The notes below the pieces were generated by a model. That model saw only the letters and a program-made list of their open reading frames with translations. It did not search any database and was not told where the DNA came from. A program made the translations under genes and the position numbers. From positions 1 to 21,976 of the forward strand of contig DATCDK010000175.1 in NCBI GenBank assembly GCA_036510735.1: a stretch of 21,976 nt of DNA, in the 5' to 3' direction. This DNA is from PALSA-607 sp036510735. GTDB lineage: Bacteria > Actinomycetota > Actinomycetes > Acidothermales > Acidothermaceae. Shown here piece by piece: positions 14,476 to 21,749 of the stretch; position 1 is the first letter of the stretch; every line of letters begins with the position of its first letter.

Positions 14476-15993
14476 TTACCGGACGTCCACCCAGTCGAGG
14501 GTACGTTCGACAGCCTTCTTCCAGCCGGCGTAGCCCTTCTCGCGCTGGTCCTCGGACCACTCCGGCTGCCAACGACGGCCCTCGTTCCAGTTCTTCTTCA
14601 GTTCGTCGGTTGACTTCCAGAACCCGACGGCGAGGCCCGCTGCATATGCCGCACCGAGCGCCGTGGTTTCGGTGACGACAGGCTTCGAGACAGGGACGCC
14701 GAGAATGTCGGCCTGCAGTTGCATGCACAGCTTGTTCGCCGTGATGCCACCGTCGACCCGGAGCACGTCGAGTGCGACCCCGGAGTCCTGGTGCATCGCC
14801 TCGACCACGTCGCGGCTCTGGTAGCAGATCGCTTCCAGCGTTGCCCTCGCGAGGTGGGCGTTGGTGTTGAAGCGGGACAGTCCGACGATGGCGCCGCGAG
14901 CATCCGAGCGCCAGTACGGCGCGAAGAGTCCCGAGAATGCAGGCACGAAGTAAATGCCACCTGCATCTGGAACCTGCGCGGCCAGTGACTCGCTCTCGGC
15001 AGCACCGGCGATGATGCCCAGTTGGTCGCGAAGCCACTGCACAGCCGACCCGGTGACGGCGATCGAACCTTCGAGCGCGTACACCGTGGCCTCGTCGCCG
15101 AACTTGTAACAGACGGTCGTGAGCAGTCCGTTCTTCGAGCGGACGACGTCATGGCCGGTGTTGTAGAGCAGGAAATTCCCCGTTCCGTAAGTGTTTTTTG
15201 CCTCGCCGATGGCGAAGCAGACCTGACCTACTGTTGCGGCCTGTTGGTCGCCGAGGTCGCCTGAGAGCGCGACTTCGCCGCCGAGTGGACCGTTGGATCG
15301 CGACTTGCCGTACAACCCTGGATGGGACGACGGCAGGATCTGCGGCAGCATCTGCCGCGGAATGTTGAAGTATCCCAGCAACTCGTCGTCCCATTGCAGT
15401 GTCTCGAGGTCCATCAACATCGTCCGGCTCGCGTTCGTCGGATCGGTGACGTGAACGCCGCCATCGACACCACCGGTGAGATTCCACAACAGCCAGCTGT
15501 CCGTGTTGCCGAAGACGGCTTCGCCCGCTTCCGCAGCCGCCCGCACGCCATCGACGTTTTCGAGAATCCATTGGATCTTCCCGCCCGAGAAATACGTCGC
15601 AGGCGGAAGGCCGGCCTTTTGCCGGATCACGTCGCCCTTGCCCTCACGCTCGAGTGCAGAGGCGATCCGGTCCGTGCGGGTGTCCTGCCACACGATTGCG
15701 TTGTAGTAGGGACGCCCGGTCTTCTTGTTCCACACCACACTGGTCTCGCGCTGGTTGGTGATCCCGACCGCGGCCAAGTCCGATGACTGCAGGTTCGACT
15801 TGGTGAGGGCGGTCTGGATCACCGCCCTGGTCCGCTCCCAGATCTCCGCAGGGTTGTGCTCCACCCACCCGGCCTGCGGCAGGATCTGCTCGTGCTCCAG
15901 CTGGTGCACGCCCTTCACGTTGCCCCCGTGGTCGAAGATCATGAAGCGCGTACTTGTGGTCCCCTGATCGACCGCTCCGACAAAGTCAGCCAT
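14476..15993 (-). CDS. glpK: Glycerol kinase
   Basis: A 505-residue FGGY-family kinase that phosphorylates glycerol with ATP to glycerol-3-phosphate, trapping it in the cell. Marks are the N-terminal phosphate loop AVDQGTTSTR (about residues 7-16), GITNQRETSVVW (about 77-88), NAIVWQDTRT, GDQQAATVGQ (about 246-255), NTYGTGNFLLYN, and the C-terminal WKKAVERTLDWV. Length equals that of characterised GlpK. AAGGAGA lies 7-8 bases before the ATG. It is separated from glpF by 36 bases and from glpD by 35, indicating one transcript. Confidence 0.98.
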   Translation of the reverse strand: MADFVGAVDQGTTSTRFMIFDHGGNVKGVHQLEHEQILPQAGWVEHNPAEIWERTRAVIQTALTKSNLQSSDLAAVGITNQRETSVVWNKKTGRPYYNAIVWQDTRTDRIASALEREGKGDVIRQKAGLPPATYFSGGKIQWILENVDGVRAAAEAGEAVFGNTDSWLLWNLTGGVDGGVHVTDPTNASRTMLMDLETLQWDDELLGYFNIPRQMLPQILPSSHPGLYGKSRSNGPLGGEVALSGDLGDQQAATVGQVCFAIGEAKNTYGTGNFLLYNTGHDVVRSKNGLLTTVCYKFGDEATVYALEGSIAVTGSAVQWLRDQLGIIAGAAESESLAAQVPDAGGIYFVPAFSGLFAPYWRSDARGAIVGLSRFNTNAHLARATLEAICYQSRDVVEAMHQDSGVALDVLRVDGGITANKLCMQLQADILGVPVSKPVVTETTALGAAYAAGLAVGFWKSTDELKKNWNEGRRWQPEWSEDQREKGYAGWKKAVERTLDWVDVR

Positions 15994-16029
15994 GGCGATG
16001 TCTCCTTTCAGTACCTGTGAGGCTCGATG

Positions 16030-16878
16030 TCACCGCGCGGGTGCCGAGACTGCCGAGGCGGAGTTGTCCGGATTTTCCGCCAGGCTTCCGACCTCGTCCG
16101 AGCCTTTGGCGGGTAAGAAGCGCCCGATCGAGAAGTCGTAGAGACCAACACCGACGATGCCGCCTATGAGCGGCGCGATGATCGGTACCCAGAAGTAGAG
16201 ATTTCCGTATTGGTCTCTAAACGCTGTGCCATAGCCCGTGAAGAACGAAGCGAGCCGCGGACCGAAGTCACGAGCGGGGTTGATCGCGTAGCCGGCGTCG
16301 GTGCCCCAGCCCAGACCGATTGCGACCACGAGCAACCCGATGACCACCGGCTGGAGGCTCGCCGCGGGCGCGGTGTTGCGGGCGTCGGTGATCGCGACGA
16401 TGAGGAACAGCAGGATTGCGGTGCCGATGATCTGGTCACGGAACGCGCCCCATTCGTGCACCGGCAGCGTGCCGTTGCCCGGCAGCGTGGAGAAGACCCC
16501 TTGGGTCTTGATCGTGTGGCCGGGGTCAGCCTTGGCGAGAACCTCGGTGTAGTCCCAGCGCGCCAGGAGGGCGGCAACGAACGCGCCTGCCGTTTGCGCC
16601 AACGCGTACGGACCGACCTTGCGCCAAGGGAATCCTCGGAACACGGCGAGCCCAACTGTCACCGCCGGGTTGATGTGGCCACCACTGATCTTGCCGGCGG
16701 TGTACACACCGAGTGCGACGGCGAGTCCCCACCCCCAGGCGATCGAGTCGTGGTTTCCGATACCGGCCGCGCCGACCTGTGCTGCCACTCCGACCCCGAC
16801 CAAGATCAGGATGAATGTTCCCGCGAACTCTGAGACCAGTTCACCCATCAACCCGCGGGATCGGAGCCGTTCCGCCAT
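16030..16878 (-). CDS. glpF: Glycerol facilitator (aquaglyceroporin)
   Basis: A 282-residue MIP-family channel with six membrane segments, predicted to let glycerol diffuse across the cytoplasmic membrane. The two pore half-helices are SGGHINPAVTVG and GYAINPARDFGPR; the Asp after the second NPAR is typical of glycerol-type rather than water-only channels. A polar C-terminal tail follows. ATG 16878 is chosen for its strong AGGAGG about 5 bases upstream; an upstream in-frame GTG (16908) has no such site. It is first in the operon, so the promoter should lie within 16879-17087, where I see no clear -35/-10. No GylR-type regulator gene is adjacent. Confidence 0.95.
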   Translation of the reverse strand: MAERLRSRGLMGELVSEFAGTFILILVGVGVAAQVGAAGIGNHDSIAWGWGLAVALGVYTAGKISGGHINPAVTVGLAVFRGFPWRKVGPYALAQTAGAFVAALLARWDYTEVLAKADPGHTIKTQGVFSTLPGNGTLPVHEWGAFRDQIIGTAILLFLIVAITDARNTAPAASLQPVVIGLLVVAIGLGWGTDAGYAINPARDFGPRLASFFTGYGTAFRDQYGNLYFWVPIIAPLIGGIVGVGLYDFSIGRFLPAKGSDEVGSLAENPDNSASAVSAPAR

Positions 16879-16925
16879 GGTTCCTCCTGTTCGACCGGGC
16901 CGCACCATGCTCGCACTGCCTGCAC

Positions 16926-17009
16926 AACATGGAGACCCTCCACCGCGATTCGGAGTACGACAACTGGAAACGGGCAGTGGAGAGAACGTTCGACTGGGTT
17001 CGGCCCTGA
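16926..17009 (+). pseudogene. Possible relic of the 3' end of a second glycerol kinase gene
   Basis: The plus-strand frame ending TGA at 17007-17009 reads HNMETLHRDSEYDNW, then KRAVERTFDWVRP. This matches the conserved C-terminus of GlpK; the intact glpK in this window ends WKKAVERTLDWVDVR. Upstream the frame runs into the antisense strand of glpF and loses all resemblance, so only ~28 codons remain. The DNA differs from glpK mainly at third positions, so it is not a recent duplicate. Third positions are still ~83% G/C. It may be the scar of a rearrangement that placed the present operon here. A chance match or a genuine short gene is less likely. Confidence 0.5.
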
Positions 17010-17087
17010 TATTTGCGGTCGCGCTGAGGATTCCCAGCCGATTCTGGGTCGCCGCGCCGCAGCGGACGGACAGCTGACGCCCATGTC

Positions 17088-17918
17088 GTGCACTACGGTT
17101 TGGGCGACCCGACCGGTTGGGAGATCACCTGCATGCTGGCTGGCCACCATCCCGCCGACGACTGGGCGGCGCTGGACAGTGCCCGCTACTACGCGTCGGC
17201 CAGGCTGGGCATGCGCGGTTGGCACGTGGGCGGCGCCGGGCGCCGGTTGCTCTTCGCCCTGATACATCCGCACCTGGTGCCTGCCTACTACCGCCTGTTG
17301 CGGAGGCTTCCTGTCGAGACCGTCGTGCTGTCGGCGTTGCCCGCAGGCAAGCTTCTCTACAACCGATGGAAGCGGCAGTCCTGGCGAAGGTCAGCGTCAC
17401 ACGCCTGTCTCCCGTTGCCGTCGGACACTGAAAGCTACCTGCGGGGGCGTCACCGACAAGCAGTGCGGACTAACCTGCACAGGGCCGACAAGATCCGATT
17501 GACCTGTAGACCCGTGCCCACGAACTGGGACATCACCAGGCACGCTCTGCAGTCAGGTCCGTTCGCTGGCCTCATGAAGGAGCTCGACCAAATCGAGCAG
17601 CCCGATTCTGCAGTCAAATCGTGGGCAGTGTTCGACTCCGGCGGCCGCGTGCTCGGCCGAGCGGTCGTGCTTGTCGACGAACGGACCGCCGTCCTCTTGC
17701 TGCTGCACGGGCCAACGGATCTCGGCGTTGCGCACCAGACGCGCTACCTGCTGCATACGGCGGTCGTCGCCGACCTGATCAGACGTGGCGTGCGCAACCT
17801 GGTCGTCGAGTCGATTCTCGGCGCGCCGCCCGGGCTGAAGTACTTCGCCGCCCGGCTCGGTTATCGCGCCTGCCGCCTCCATGCTGTCAGCGCACGCGCA
17901 GCGCCAGTGCTGTCGTAG
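17088..17918 (+). CDS. GNAT/FemAB-like hypothetical protein
   Basis: A 276-residue soluble protein. ESYLRGRHRQAVRTNLHRADKI (about residues 114-135) resembles the basic helix of FemAB/GNAT-type acyltransferases that start lR.r.R..vR. The C-terminal half has strands KSWAVFDSGGRVLGRAVVLVD and AVLLLLHG, then a helix with HQTRYLLHTAVVADLIRRG and LKYFAARLGYRAC, the usual ending of GNAT domains. The substrate is unknown. GTG 17088 gives the longest form; ATG 17133 has GGGAG 9 bases upstream and is a good alternative. It diverges from glpF and faces the TetR gene tail to tail, 23 bases apart. Confidence 0.6.
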   Translation: MHYGLGDPTGWEITCMLAGHHPADDWAALDSARYYASARLGMRGWHVGGAGRRLLFALIHPHLVPAYYRLLRRLPVETVVLSALPAGKLLYNRWKRQSWRRSASHACLPLPSDTESYLRGRHRQAVRTNLHRADKIRLTCRPVPTNWDITRHALQSGPFAGLMKELDQIEQPDSAVKSWAVFDSGGRVLGRAVVLVDERTAVLLLLHGPTDLGVAHQTRYLLHTAVVADLIRRGVRNLVVESILGAPPGLKYFAARLGYRACRLHAVSARAAPVLS

Positions 17919-17941
17919 CAAAGGTAGGGCTGAAGTAGCGC

Positions 17942-18544
17942 TTAGGCAGGCGTCGGGGCGCCGTAGCGCAAGCCGTCCATCAAAAGCGAGACGAGCCGTC
18001 GTGCCTGGTCTTGCCAGCCGGCTTGGTCGCTCACCATGCAAATGCCGCCCAGCGCGCGGATCAAGTCGCCGCCGTCGACGTCGGATCGGATGCGTCCGGT
18101 CGCCGACGCCGCGTCGACCAGGGACTTGATGGCCGCCCGGATCCGCTCGTGGACATAGGCAAACAGCTCGGTGTGGCTGTCGTCAGCGGACAGCTTCAGG
18201 GTGGCGGCGAGGCCACGCTTGGTCGCCACGTAGCCGACGAAGTCGAGCATCCACAGCTCGAGCGCCACGTCTGGTGGTTGCTCGGCGAGTAGTTGGTTTG
18301 CGGCATCGCACAGCTGCTCGACGCCGTGGCGGTACGCCGCTTCGACGAGAGCGTCGCGGGTGGGGAAGTGGCGATAGAGCGTCCCGATGCCGACGCCGGC
18401 CCTGCGGGCTACGTCCTCGAGGGACGCGGCTGTGCCGTGCTCGGCAAATGCTTCGCCGGCGCACAGCAGGAGTGTCTCGCGATTGCGCTTCGCGTCAGCA
18501 CGGAGTGCCCGTTCGGCGGCGTCGGGAGTTGTCACCGCGCGCAT
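17942..18544 (-). CDS. TetR-family transcriptional repressor
   Basis: A 200-residue regulator. The N-terminal helix-turn-helix is AASLEDVARRAGVGIGTLYRHF (about residues 39-60), with the family hallmark GTLYRHFPTRDALVEAA. The C-terminal ~130 residues are the ligand-binding/dimer domain. ATG 18544 is preferred because AGGAGG lies 6 bases upstream; longer forms from 18565 or 18640 lack a ribosome-binding site. It diverges from the DHA2 efflux gene, and two GGAGG-N3-CCTCC palindromes lie in the shared 121-base region. It most likely represses the pump and perhaps itself, with release by a pump substrate. Confidence 0.92.
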   Translation of the reverse strand: MRAVTTPDAAERALRADAKRNRETLLLCAGEAFAEHGTAASLEDVARRAGVGIGTLYRHFPTRDALVEAAYRHGVEQLCDAANQLLAEQPPDVALELWMLDFVGYVATKRGLAATLKLSADDSHTELFAYVHERIRAAIKSLVDAASATGRIRSDVDGGDLIRALGGICMVSDQAGWQDQARRLVSLLMDGLRYGAPTPA

Positions 18545-18587
18545 GCCAGGCCTCCTAGCGCTCATGTCAGAACCCCGAAAAAACGAC

Positions 18588-18616
18588 TTGCCAACCGGAG
18601 GCAGCCTCCGTATAGT
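18588..18616 (+). promoter_or_regulatory. Near-consensus promoter of the DHA2 efflux gene
   Basis: TTGCCA (18588-18593), an exact 17-base spacer and TATAGT (18611-18616); each box matches 5 of 6 consensus bases. It is the best sigma-70-type promoter I see in the window. Its spacer is almost entirely the palindrome at 18596-18610. Confidence 0.72.
18596..18610. promoter_or_regulatory. TetR operator candidate 1 (in promoter spacer)
   Basis: Perfect palindrome CGGAGGCAGCCTCCG with 7-base arms. It lies between the -35 and -10 boxes, the classic position for a TetR-family repressor to exclude RNA polymerase. It shares the GGAGG-N3-CCTCC core with site 2. Confidence 0.7.
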
Positions 18617-18620
18617 TACT

Positions 18621-18633
18621 GGAGGCGCCCTCC
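18621..18633. promoter_or_regulatory. TetR operator candidate 2 (at transcription start)
   Basis: GGAGGCGCCCTCC has the same GGAGG-N3-CCTCC core as site 1. Its centre is 24 bases from that of site 1, and it overlaps the expected start point near 18623. Confidence 0.62.
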
Positions 18634-18665
18634 GCTTCATCCATCATCCACCAAGGAGGCTGGGA

Positions 18666-20234
18666 ATGCCAGTCCAACCACCAACAAGTCGCACGGCCGG
18701 TTCGATCGCGGTTTCGCCGCAGTCAAACCCGCAGCGCCGCAATCTCGCGGGCTCGCGGCGCCGCAATAATCTCGCGGGCTCGAACCCCGGCAATCGCCGG
18801 TCGGCCGCGCTGGCCATCATCTTGCTCGCCCAACTCATGGTGGTGCTCGACGCAACGATCGTGAACATCGCCCTCCCGAAGATCCAGACTGCGCTGTCCT
18901 TTAGCCGCACCGACCTGTCGTGGGTACTCAACGCGTACTCGCTGACGTTCGGCGGGTTGCTCCTTCTTGGCGCGCGCAGCGGTGACCTATTCGGGCGGCG
19001 TCGCGTTTTCCTTGCCGGCATCGCCCTCTTCACAGTCGCTTCGCTCGCCGGCGGGTTCACCACGTCGTCCGGCCTCTTGCTGCTTGCACGGTCGATTCAA
19101 GGCGTCGGCGCTGCCTTCGCCTCGCCGTCCGCACTGGCCTTGCTCATGATCACGTTCCGTGAAGGCGCCGAGCGCACTCGCGCGATCGCGCTTTACACCG
19201 CGGTCTCGATCGGCGGTAGTGCCGTCGGCCTGGTTATGGGTGGCGTGCTCGTTGAGTTCGTCTCGTGGCGCTGGGTCTTCTTCGTCAACGTCCCGGTCGG
19301 CATCGTGCTGCTCATCTTGGCTCGTCGTGACCTGCCAGAAACGGATCGGCACACCGGACGCATCGACGTGCCTGGTGCCCTGACATCGACCATCGGCATG
19401 GCGGCGCTGGTTTACGGCTTCGTCCAGGCCGCGGCGTCCGGTTGGGAGGCAGGAAGCACGATCGCTGCATTTACGGTCGGTGTGGTCTTGCTGGCGATCT
19501 TCGTGCTCATCGAGACCAGAGTTGCTACCCCGATCACCCCGCTGCGGCTGTTCGCGGATCGCAACCGGGTGTTCTCCTACCTGGCTCGACTTGTGTTGGT
19601 CGGCGGCATGTTCGGGATGTTCTTCTTCCTCACCCAGTTCCTGCAGGACGTGCTCGGCTACAGCCCGCTGCTCAGCGGTCTCGCGTTCGTGCCACTGACC
19701 ATCGCCTTGTTCGCCGCCTCACAACTGGCCGCGCGTGTGCTGCTTGCGCGTGTTGGTCCGAAGCGGCTGATGGTTGGCGGGTTGACGACCTCGACGATCG
19801 GTTTGCTCGTGCTGACCCAACTGTCGGCGACCAGCAGCTACTGGCCGATCCTGCTCGGATTGCTGCTGTTCGGTACGGGCAACGGTCTCGCATTCGTGCC
19901 ACTAACCACGGCCGCGCTTGCTGGCGTTGACCCCAAGGACGCCGGTGCGGCATCAGGGCTGGTCAACGTCATGCAGCAGGTCGGCGGCTCGCTAGGGCTG
20001 TCGATCCTGGTCACCGTGTTCGGCACCGCATCACGAGCCGCGAAGCACCACATCGCGGCCGGCGGAAACGTTCAGGCACACACCTTCGTGTACGCAGCGG
20101 ACCGCGCGTTCGTCGTCGCGGCCATGCTGGTACTGATCGCGGTGGGCTTGGTCGCGAGTATGCGATCGCCGCGTCCGGTAGCGATGACCGCGGACGACGA
20201 GGAGCTGCTCGAACTCGAGTCGGCCGGCGTCTGA
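18666..20234 (+). CDS. DHA2-type (14-helix) MFS drug/proton antiporter
   Basis: A 522-residue inner-membrane exporter. The first ~45 residues are polar and cytoplasmic. TM1 then carries the DHA2 motif LDATIVNIALPKIQ (61-74), motif A GARSGDLFGRRR (102-113) follows TM2, and a series of hydrophobic segments consistent with 14 helices runs to about residue 505, before an acidic tail (DDEELLELE). Relatives expel cationic or amphipathic compounds in exchange for protons; the substrate is unknown. ATG 18666 is preceded by AAGGAGG. Longer in-frame starts would overlap the TetR gene and the promoter. It is controlled in all likelihood by the divergent TetR gene. Confidence 0.94.
   Translation: MPVQPPTSRTAGSIAVSPQSNPQRRNLAGSRRRNNLAGSNPGNRRSAALAIILLAQLMVVLDATIVNIALPKIQTALSFSRTDLSWVLNAYSLTFGGLLLLGARSGDLFGRRRVFLAGIALFTVASLAGGFTTSSGLLLLARSIQGVGAAFASPSALALLMITFREGAERTRAIALYTAVSIGGSAVGLVMGGVLVEFVSWRWVFFVNVPVGIVLLILARRDLPETDRHTGRIDVPGALTSTIGMAALVYGFVQAAASGWEAGSTIAAFTVGVVLLAIFVLIETRVATPITPLRLFADRNRVFSYLARLVLVGGMFGMFFFLTQFLQDVLGYSPLLSGLAFVPLTIALFAASQLAARVLLARVGPKRLMVGGLTTSTIGLLVLTQLSATSSYWPILLGLLLFGTGNGLAFVPLTTAALAGVDPKDAGAASGLVNVMQQVGGSLGLSILVTVFGTASRAAKHHIAAGGNVQAHTFVYAADRAFVVAAMLVLIAVGLVASMRSPRPVAMTADDEELLELESAGV
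18734..18782 (+). repeat. Imperfect tandem duplication in the 5' end of the efflux gene
   Basis: A 22-base unit (18734-18755) recurs at 18758-18782 with a 3-base AAT insertion. It makes the protein read RRNLAGS then RRNNLAGS in the cytoplasmic N-terminus. The reading frame is preserved, so it is probably a recent slippage event of little consequence. Confidence 0.7.
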
Positions 20235-20250
20235 CCGCCTGCGGGGGGAC

Positions 20251-20294
20251 CGTTGTAGTCCAGCGCGCGCAAGAGCGCGCGCTGGACTACAACG
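20251..20294. terminator. Long perfect hairpin (20-bp arms) after the efflux gene
   Basis: Arms 20251-20270 and 20275-20294 are perfectly complementary around an AAGA loop. The inner part of the stem alternates GC. It begins 16 bases after the efflux stop codon. No T-tract follows, as is common for actinobacterial terminators, but the perfection of the stem is unusual. It could also be a dispersed genomic palindrome or a protein-binding site. Confidence 0.65.
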
Positions 20295-20326
20295 CCCGGC
20301 AGAGCCGGCAACGAACAGACAAAGAA

Positions 20327-20361
20327 ACGGCCCCAGTCGAAATGACTGGGGCCGTCTTTCT
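20327..20361. terminator. Bidirectional intrinsic terminator
   Basis: ACGGCCCCAGTC (20327-20338) and GACTGGGGCCGT (20344-20355) form a 12-bp stem with a GAAAT loop. It is followed by CTTTCT on the plus strand and preceded by AAAGAA, which gives a T-run on the minus strand. It lies between convergent genes and should stop transcription from both. Confidence 0.85.
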
Positions 20362-20386
20362 ATGCGTTCTGGGAACGCTTGCTGTC

Positions 20387-20614
20387 TTAGCGCTCCTCGT
20401 CAGGGGCGGTCAGCGGGATCTCTTCGAGGTGGTCGGTTTGGTCGTCGAACTCCACGGCGACGGTCTTCAACGCCGCAGCGTGCTCGCGCGCGTGGTGGGC
20501 ACAAAAGAGTAGTTCGCTTCCGGACGGGAGCACGGCACGTAGGTAGGCACGGGCGCCACAGCGGTCGCATCGGTCAGTAGCCGAAAGCGGTGTCTCGGCC
20601 AATAGCGGAGTCAA
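20387..20614 (-). CDS. DUF7455 family zinc-ribbon-like small protein
   Basis: About 75 residues. The core SATDRCDRCGARAYLRAVLPS is followed by GSELLFCAHHAREH, the family pattern of CxxC plus CxHH that probably binds a metal. The tail is acidic. TTG at 20614 is chosen because GAGAGGG lies 8 bases upstream and the N-terminus (MTPLLAETPLSATDRC) fits relatives. GTG 20620 or a TTG at 20653 would add 2 or 13 residues. The role is unknown. Relatives are often found near the principal sigma gene and parE, as here. Confidence 0.85.
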   Translation of the reverse strand: MTPLLAETPLSATDRCDRCGARAYLRAVLPSGSELLFCAHHAREHAAALKTVAVEFDDQTDHLEEIPLTAPDEER

Positions 20615-20922
20615 TTTCACGTCCCTCTCGTCAGCACTTACTACCCCATGCAACCACTAGCCCACCACAGAACTTCCCTCGGCGCTGGTAACTCGCCGTT
20701 AGTGGCGAGCCAATCAGTGCCTCGGGACCAAAGTTCACCCCCACGATTCGGGCTGTTAGGCGCGAATCGGGCTCGAACAATCTGGTGCGCGGGCTCGAAA
20801 ACTGTGGTGCATCACACCCTAAGATTCGCGCGGCCGGAGTCGGCGGTTCACTATGAAGGTCGGGTGCAACACCGACAAGGTAAAGCCTGGGGGCGGGTTT
20901 AGCGGCGTACAGGGGGTAGAGC
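20615..20922. other. Non-coding region between DUF7455 and the lipoprotein gene
   Basis: No convincing gene is seen in these 308 bases. They hold the start regions of two divergent genes. An inverted repeat CGATTCG (20744-20750) / CGAATCG (20763-20769) and the palindrome at 20803-20816 are the visible structures. TAAGAT at 20820-20825 is a possible -10 box for the lipoprotein gene, but its -35 (GAAAAC) is poor. Confidence 0.5.
20803..20816. promoter_or_regulatory. Palindrome TGTGGTGCATCACA, possible regulator site
   Basis: Twelve of 14 positions are symmetric (TGTGRTGCAYCACA). It sits directly before a possible -10 (TAAGAT, 20820-20825) and about 107 bases before the lipoprotein start. The half-sites are closer together than in a CRP site (TGTGA-N6-TCACA), so a GntR- or other family regulator is more likely than Crp. 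Confidence 0.35.
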
Positions 20923-21669
20923 GTGATGCGGACGACGTCGCGGAGCGTGATCGCGGCAGTGACCGTGGTGTTGGCGGCGACCGCGGCAGGCTGCTCCAGC
21001 CACCGCAGTCAGGCCGGTGCTGTGCCCTCGGGATCGCCATCCGCACCGGCGAGCACGGGGCTCAGCAGTGCGCCGTCCGCGCCGGAAAGCTCGGCCTCGG
21101 CGATGCCGTCAGACCTGATCAGCGGGTCGCCGTCTGTCACCTCCGCCCCACCCGTCACGTCACCGCCAACGTCAGCACCAACGCCATCGCCGACCGCCAG
21201 CACGAGCGTGCCGCCGCGCGGAAGTCACGCCACGACGATGGTGGCAGGGCTGGCTTGCCCGGACCCCGGGTCTCCCGGGTCTCCCGGGTCTCCCGGGCAG
21301 GCGACATCGCCGTCTCGGAAACCGCTCCCACCGAGCCTCGCGATCAAGGCGGTCGTGCGCTGCGAGACGGTCCAGCGAAGCTATCCGGGTCTGGGCAGCT
21401 GGTCGGTTCAGCTTGCAGAGGTCGCCGATTCCGGTCTTGGACCCTTCCTGGCCGACCTGCGGGCGCCCTCAGATGCCATGCCGAGCGGCATCATGTGTCC
21501 GGACTTTCGGATCTTGGTGCCGTGGTTCGAGCTTGTCGACTCGGCAGGTGCCCCCATCGACGTGGCGCTCCCGACGGATCAGTGCGGCGCACCGAAGACC
21601 GCTGCGATCACGGCACTCCAGGCCTTGCAATTCCGGGTGACCGACGCCGTCCGGGTCGCAGCCAACTGA
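20923..21669 (+). CDS. Putative lipoprotein with Ser/Pro/Ala-rich linker
   Basis: A 248-residue protein with a lipoprotein signal peptide (MMRTTSRSVIAAVTVVLA then ATAAGC, lipidated Cys24). A long Ser/Pro/Ala/Thr-rich linker (about 25-105) follows, probably crossing the wall region. A globular C-terminal domain (about 106-248) has four spaced cysteines (in LACPDP, VRCET, IMCPDF, TDQCGAP) that may form disulfides. A GSP tripeptide repeat lies at about residues 116-125. I know similar actinobacterial extracytoplasmic proteins but no function. AGGGGG precedes the start; GTG 20923 and ATG 20926 are equally good. It reads towards the topoisomerase gene, 80 bases away. Confidence 0.8.
   Translation: MMRTTSRSVIAAVTVVLAATAAGCSSHRSQAGAVPSGSPSAPASTGLSSAPSAPESSASAMPSDLISGSPSVTSAPPVTSPPTSAPTPSPTASTSVPPRGSHATTMVAGLACPDPGSPGSPGSPGQATSPSRKPLPPSLAIKAVVRCETVQRSYPGLGSWSVQLAEVADSGLGPFLADLRAPSDAMPSGIMCPDFRILVPWFELVDSAGAPIDVALPTDQCGAPKTAAITALQALQFRVTDAVRVAAN
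21268..21297 (+). repeat. 9-base tandem repeat GGGTCTCCC (3 copies plus GGG)
   Basis: Three identical GGGTCTCCC units encode Gly-Ser-Pro repeats in the lipoprotein. Because the unit is a multiple of three, copy-number changes would lengthen or shorten the spacer without a frameshift. Confidence 0.9.
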
Positions 21670-21749
21670 TCGGCGCGCCAGGGCCTCCGCCGTCGGGGGT
21701 GCCCGGTAGCCTGCACACGCACCCCGCGAGAAAGCGCAGGATCCACCGC

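Noticed and set aside
14441..15037. 199-codon N-terminal extension of GlpD
   Set aside because: It overlaps glpK on the same strand in another frame and reads as Arg/Gly/Pro-rich noise. A strong Shine-Dalgarno sequence marks GTG 14440 as the start.
16984..16991. GAACGTTC palindrome as a GylR-type operator for glpF
   Set aside because: It falls inside the GlpK-like relic where Glu-Arg-Thr-Phe codons explain it, and no second copy or promoter box accompanies it.
18387..18665. Longer N-terminus of the DHA2 exporter
   Set aside because: It would overlap the TetR gene and run through the promoter and operators. AAGGAGG marks ATG 18666.
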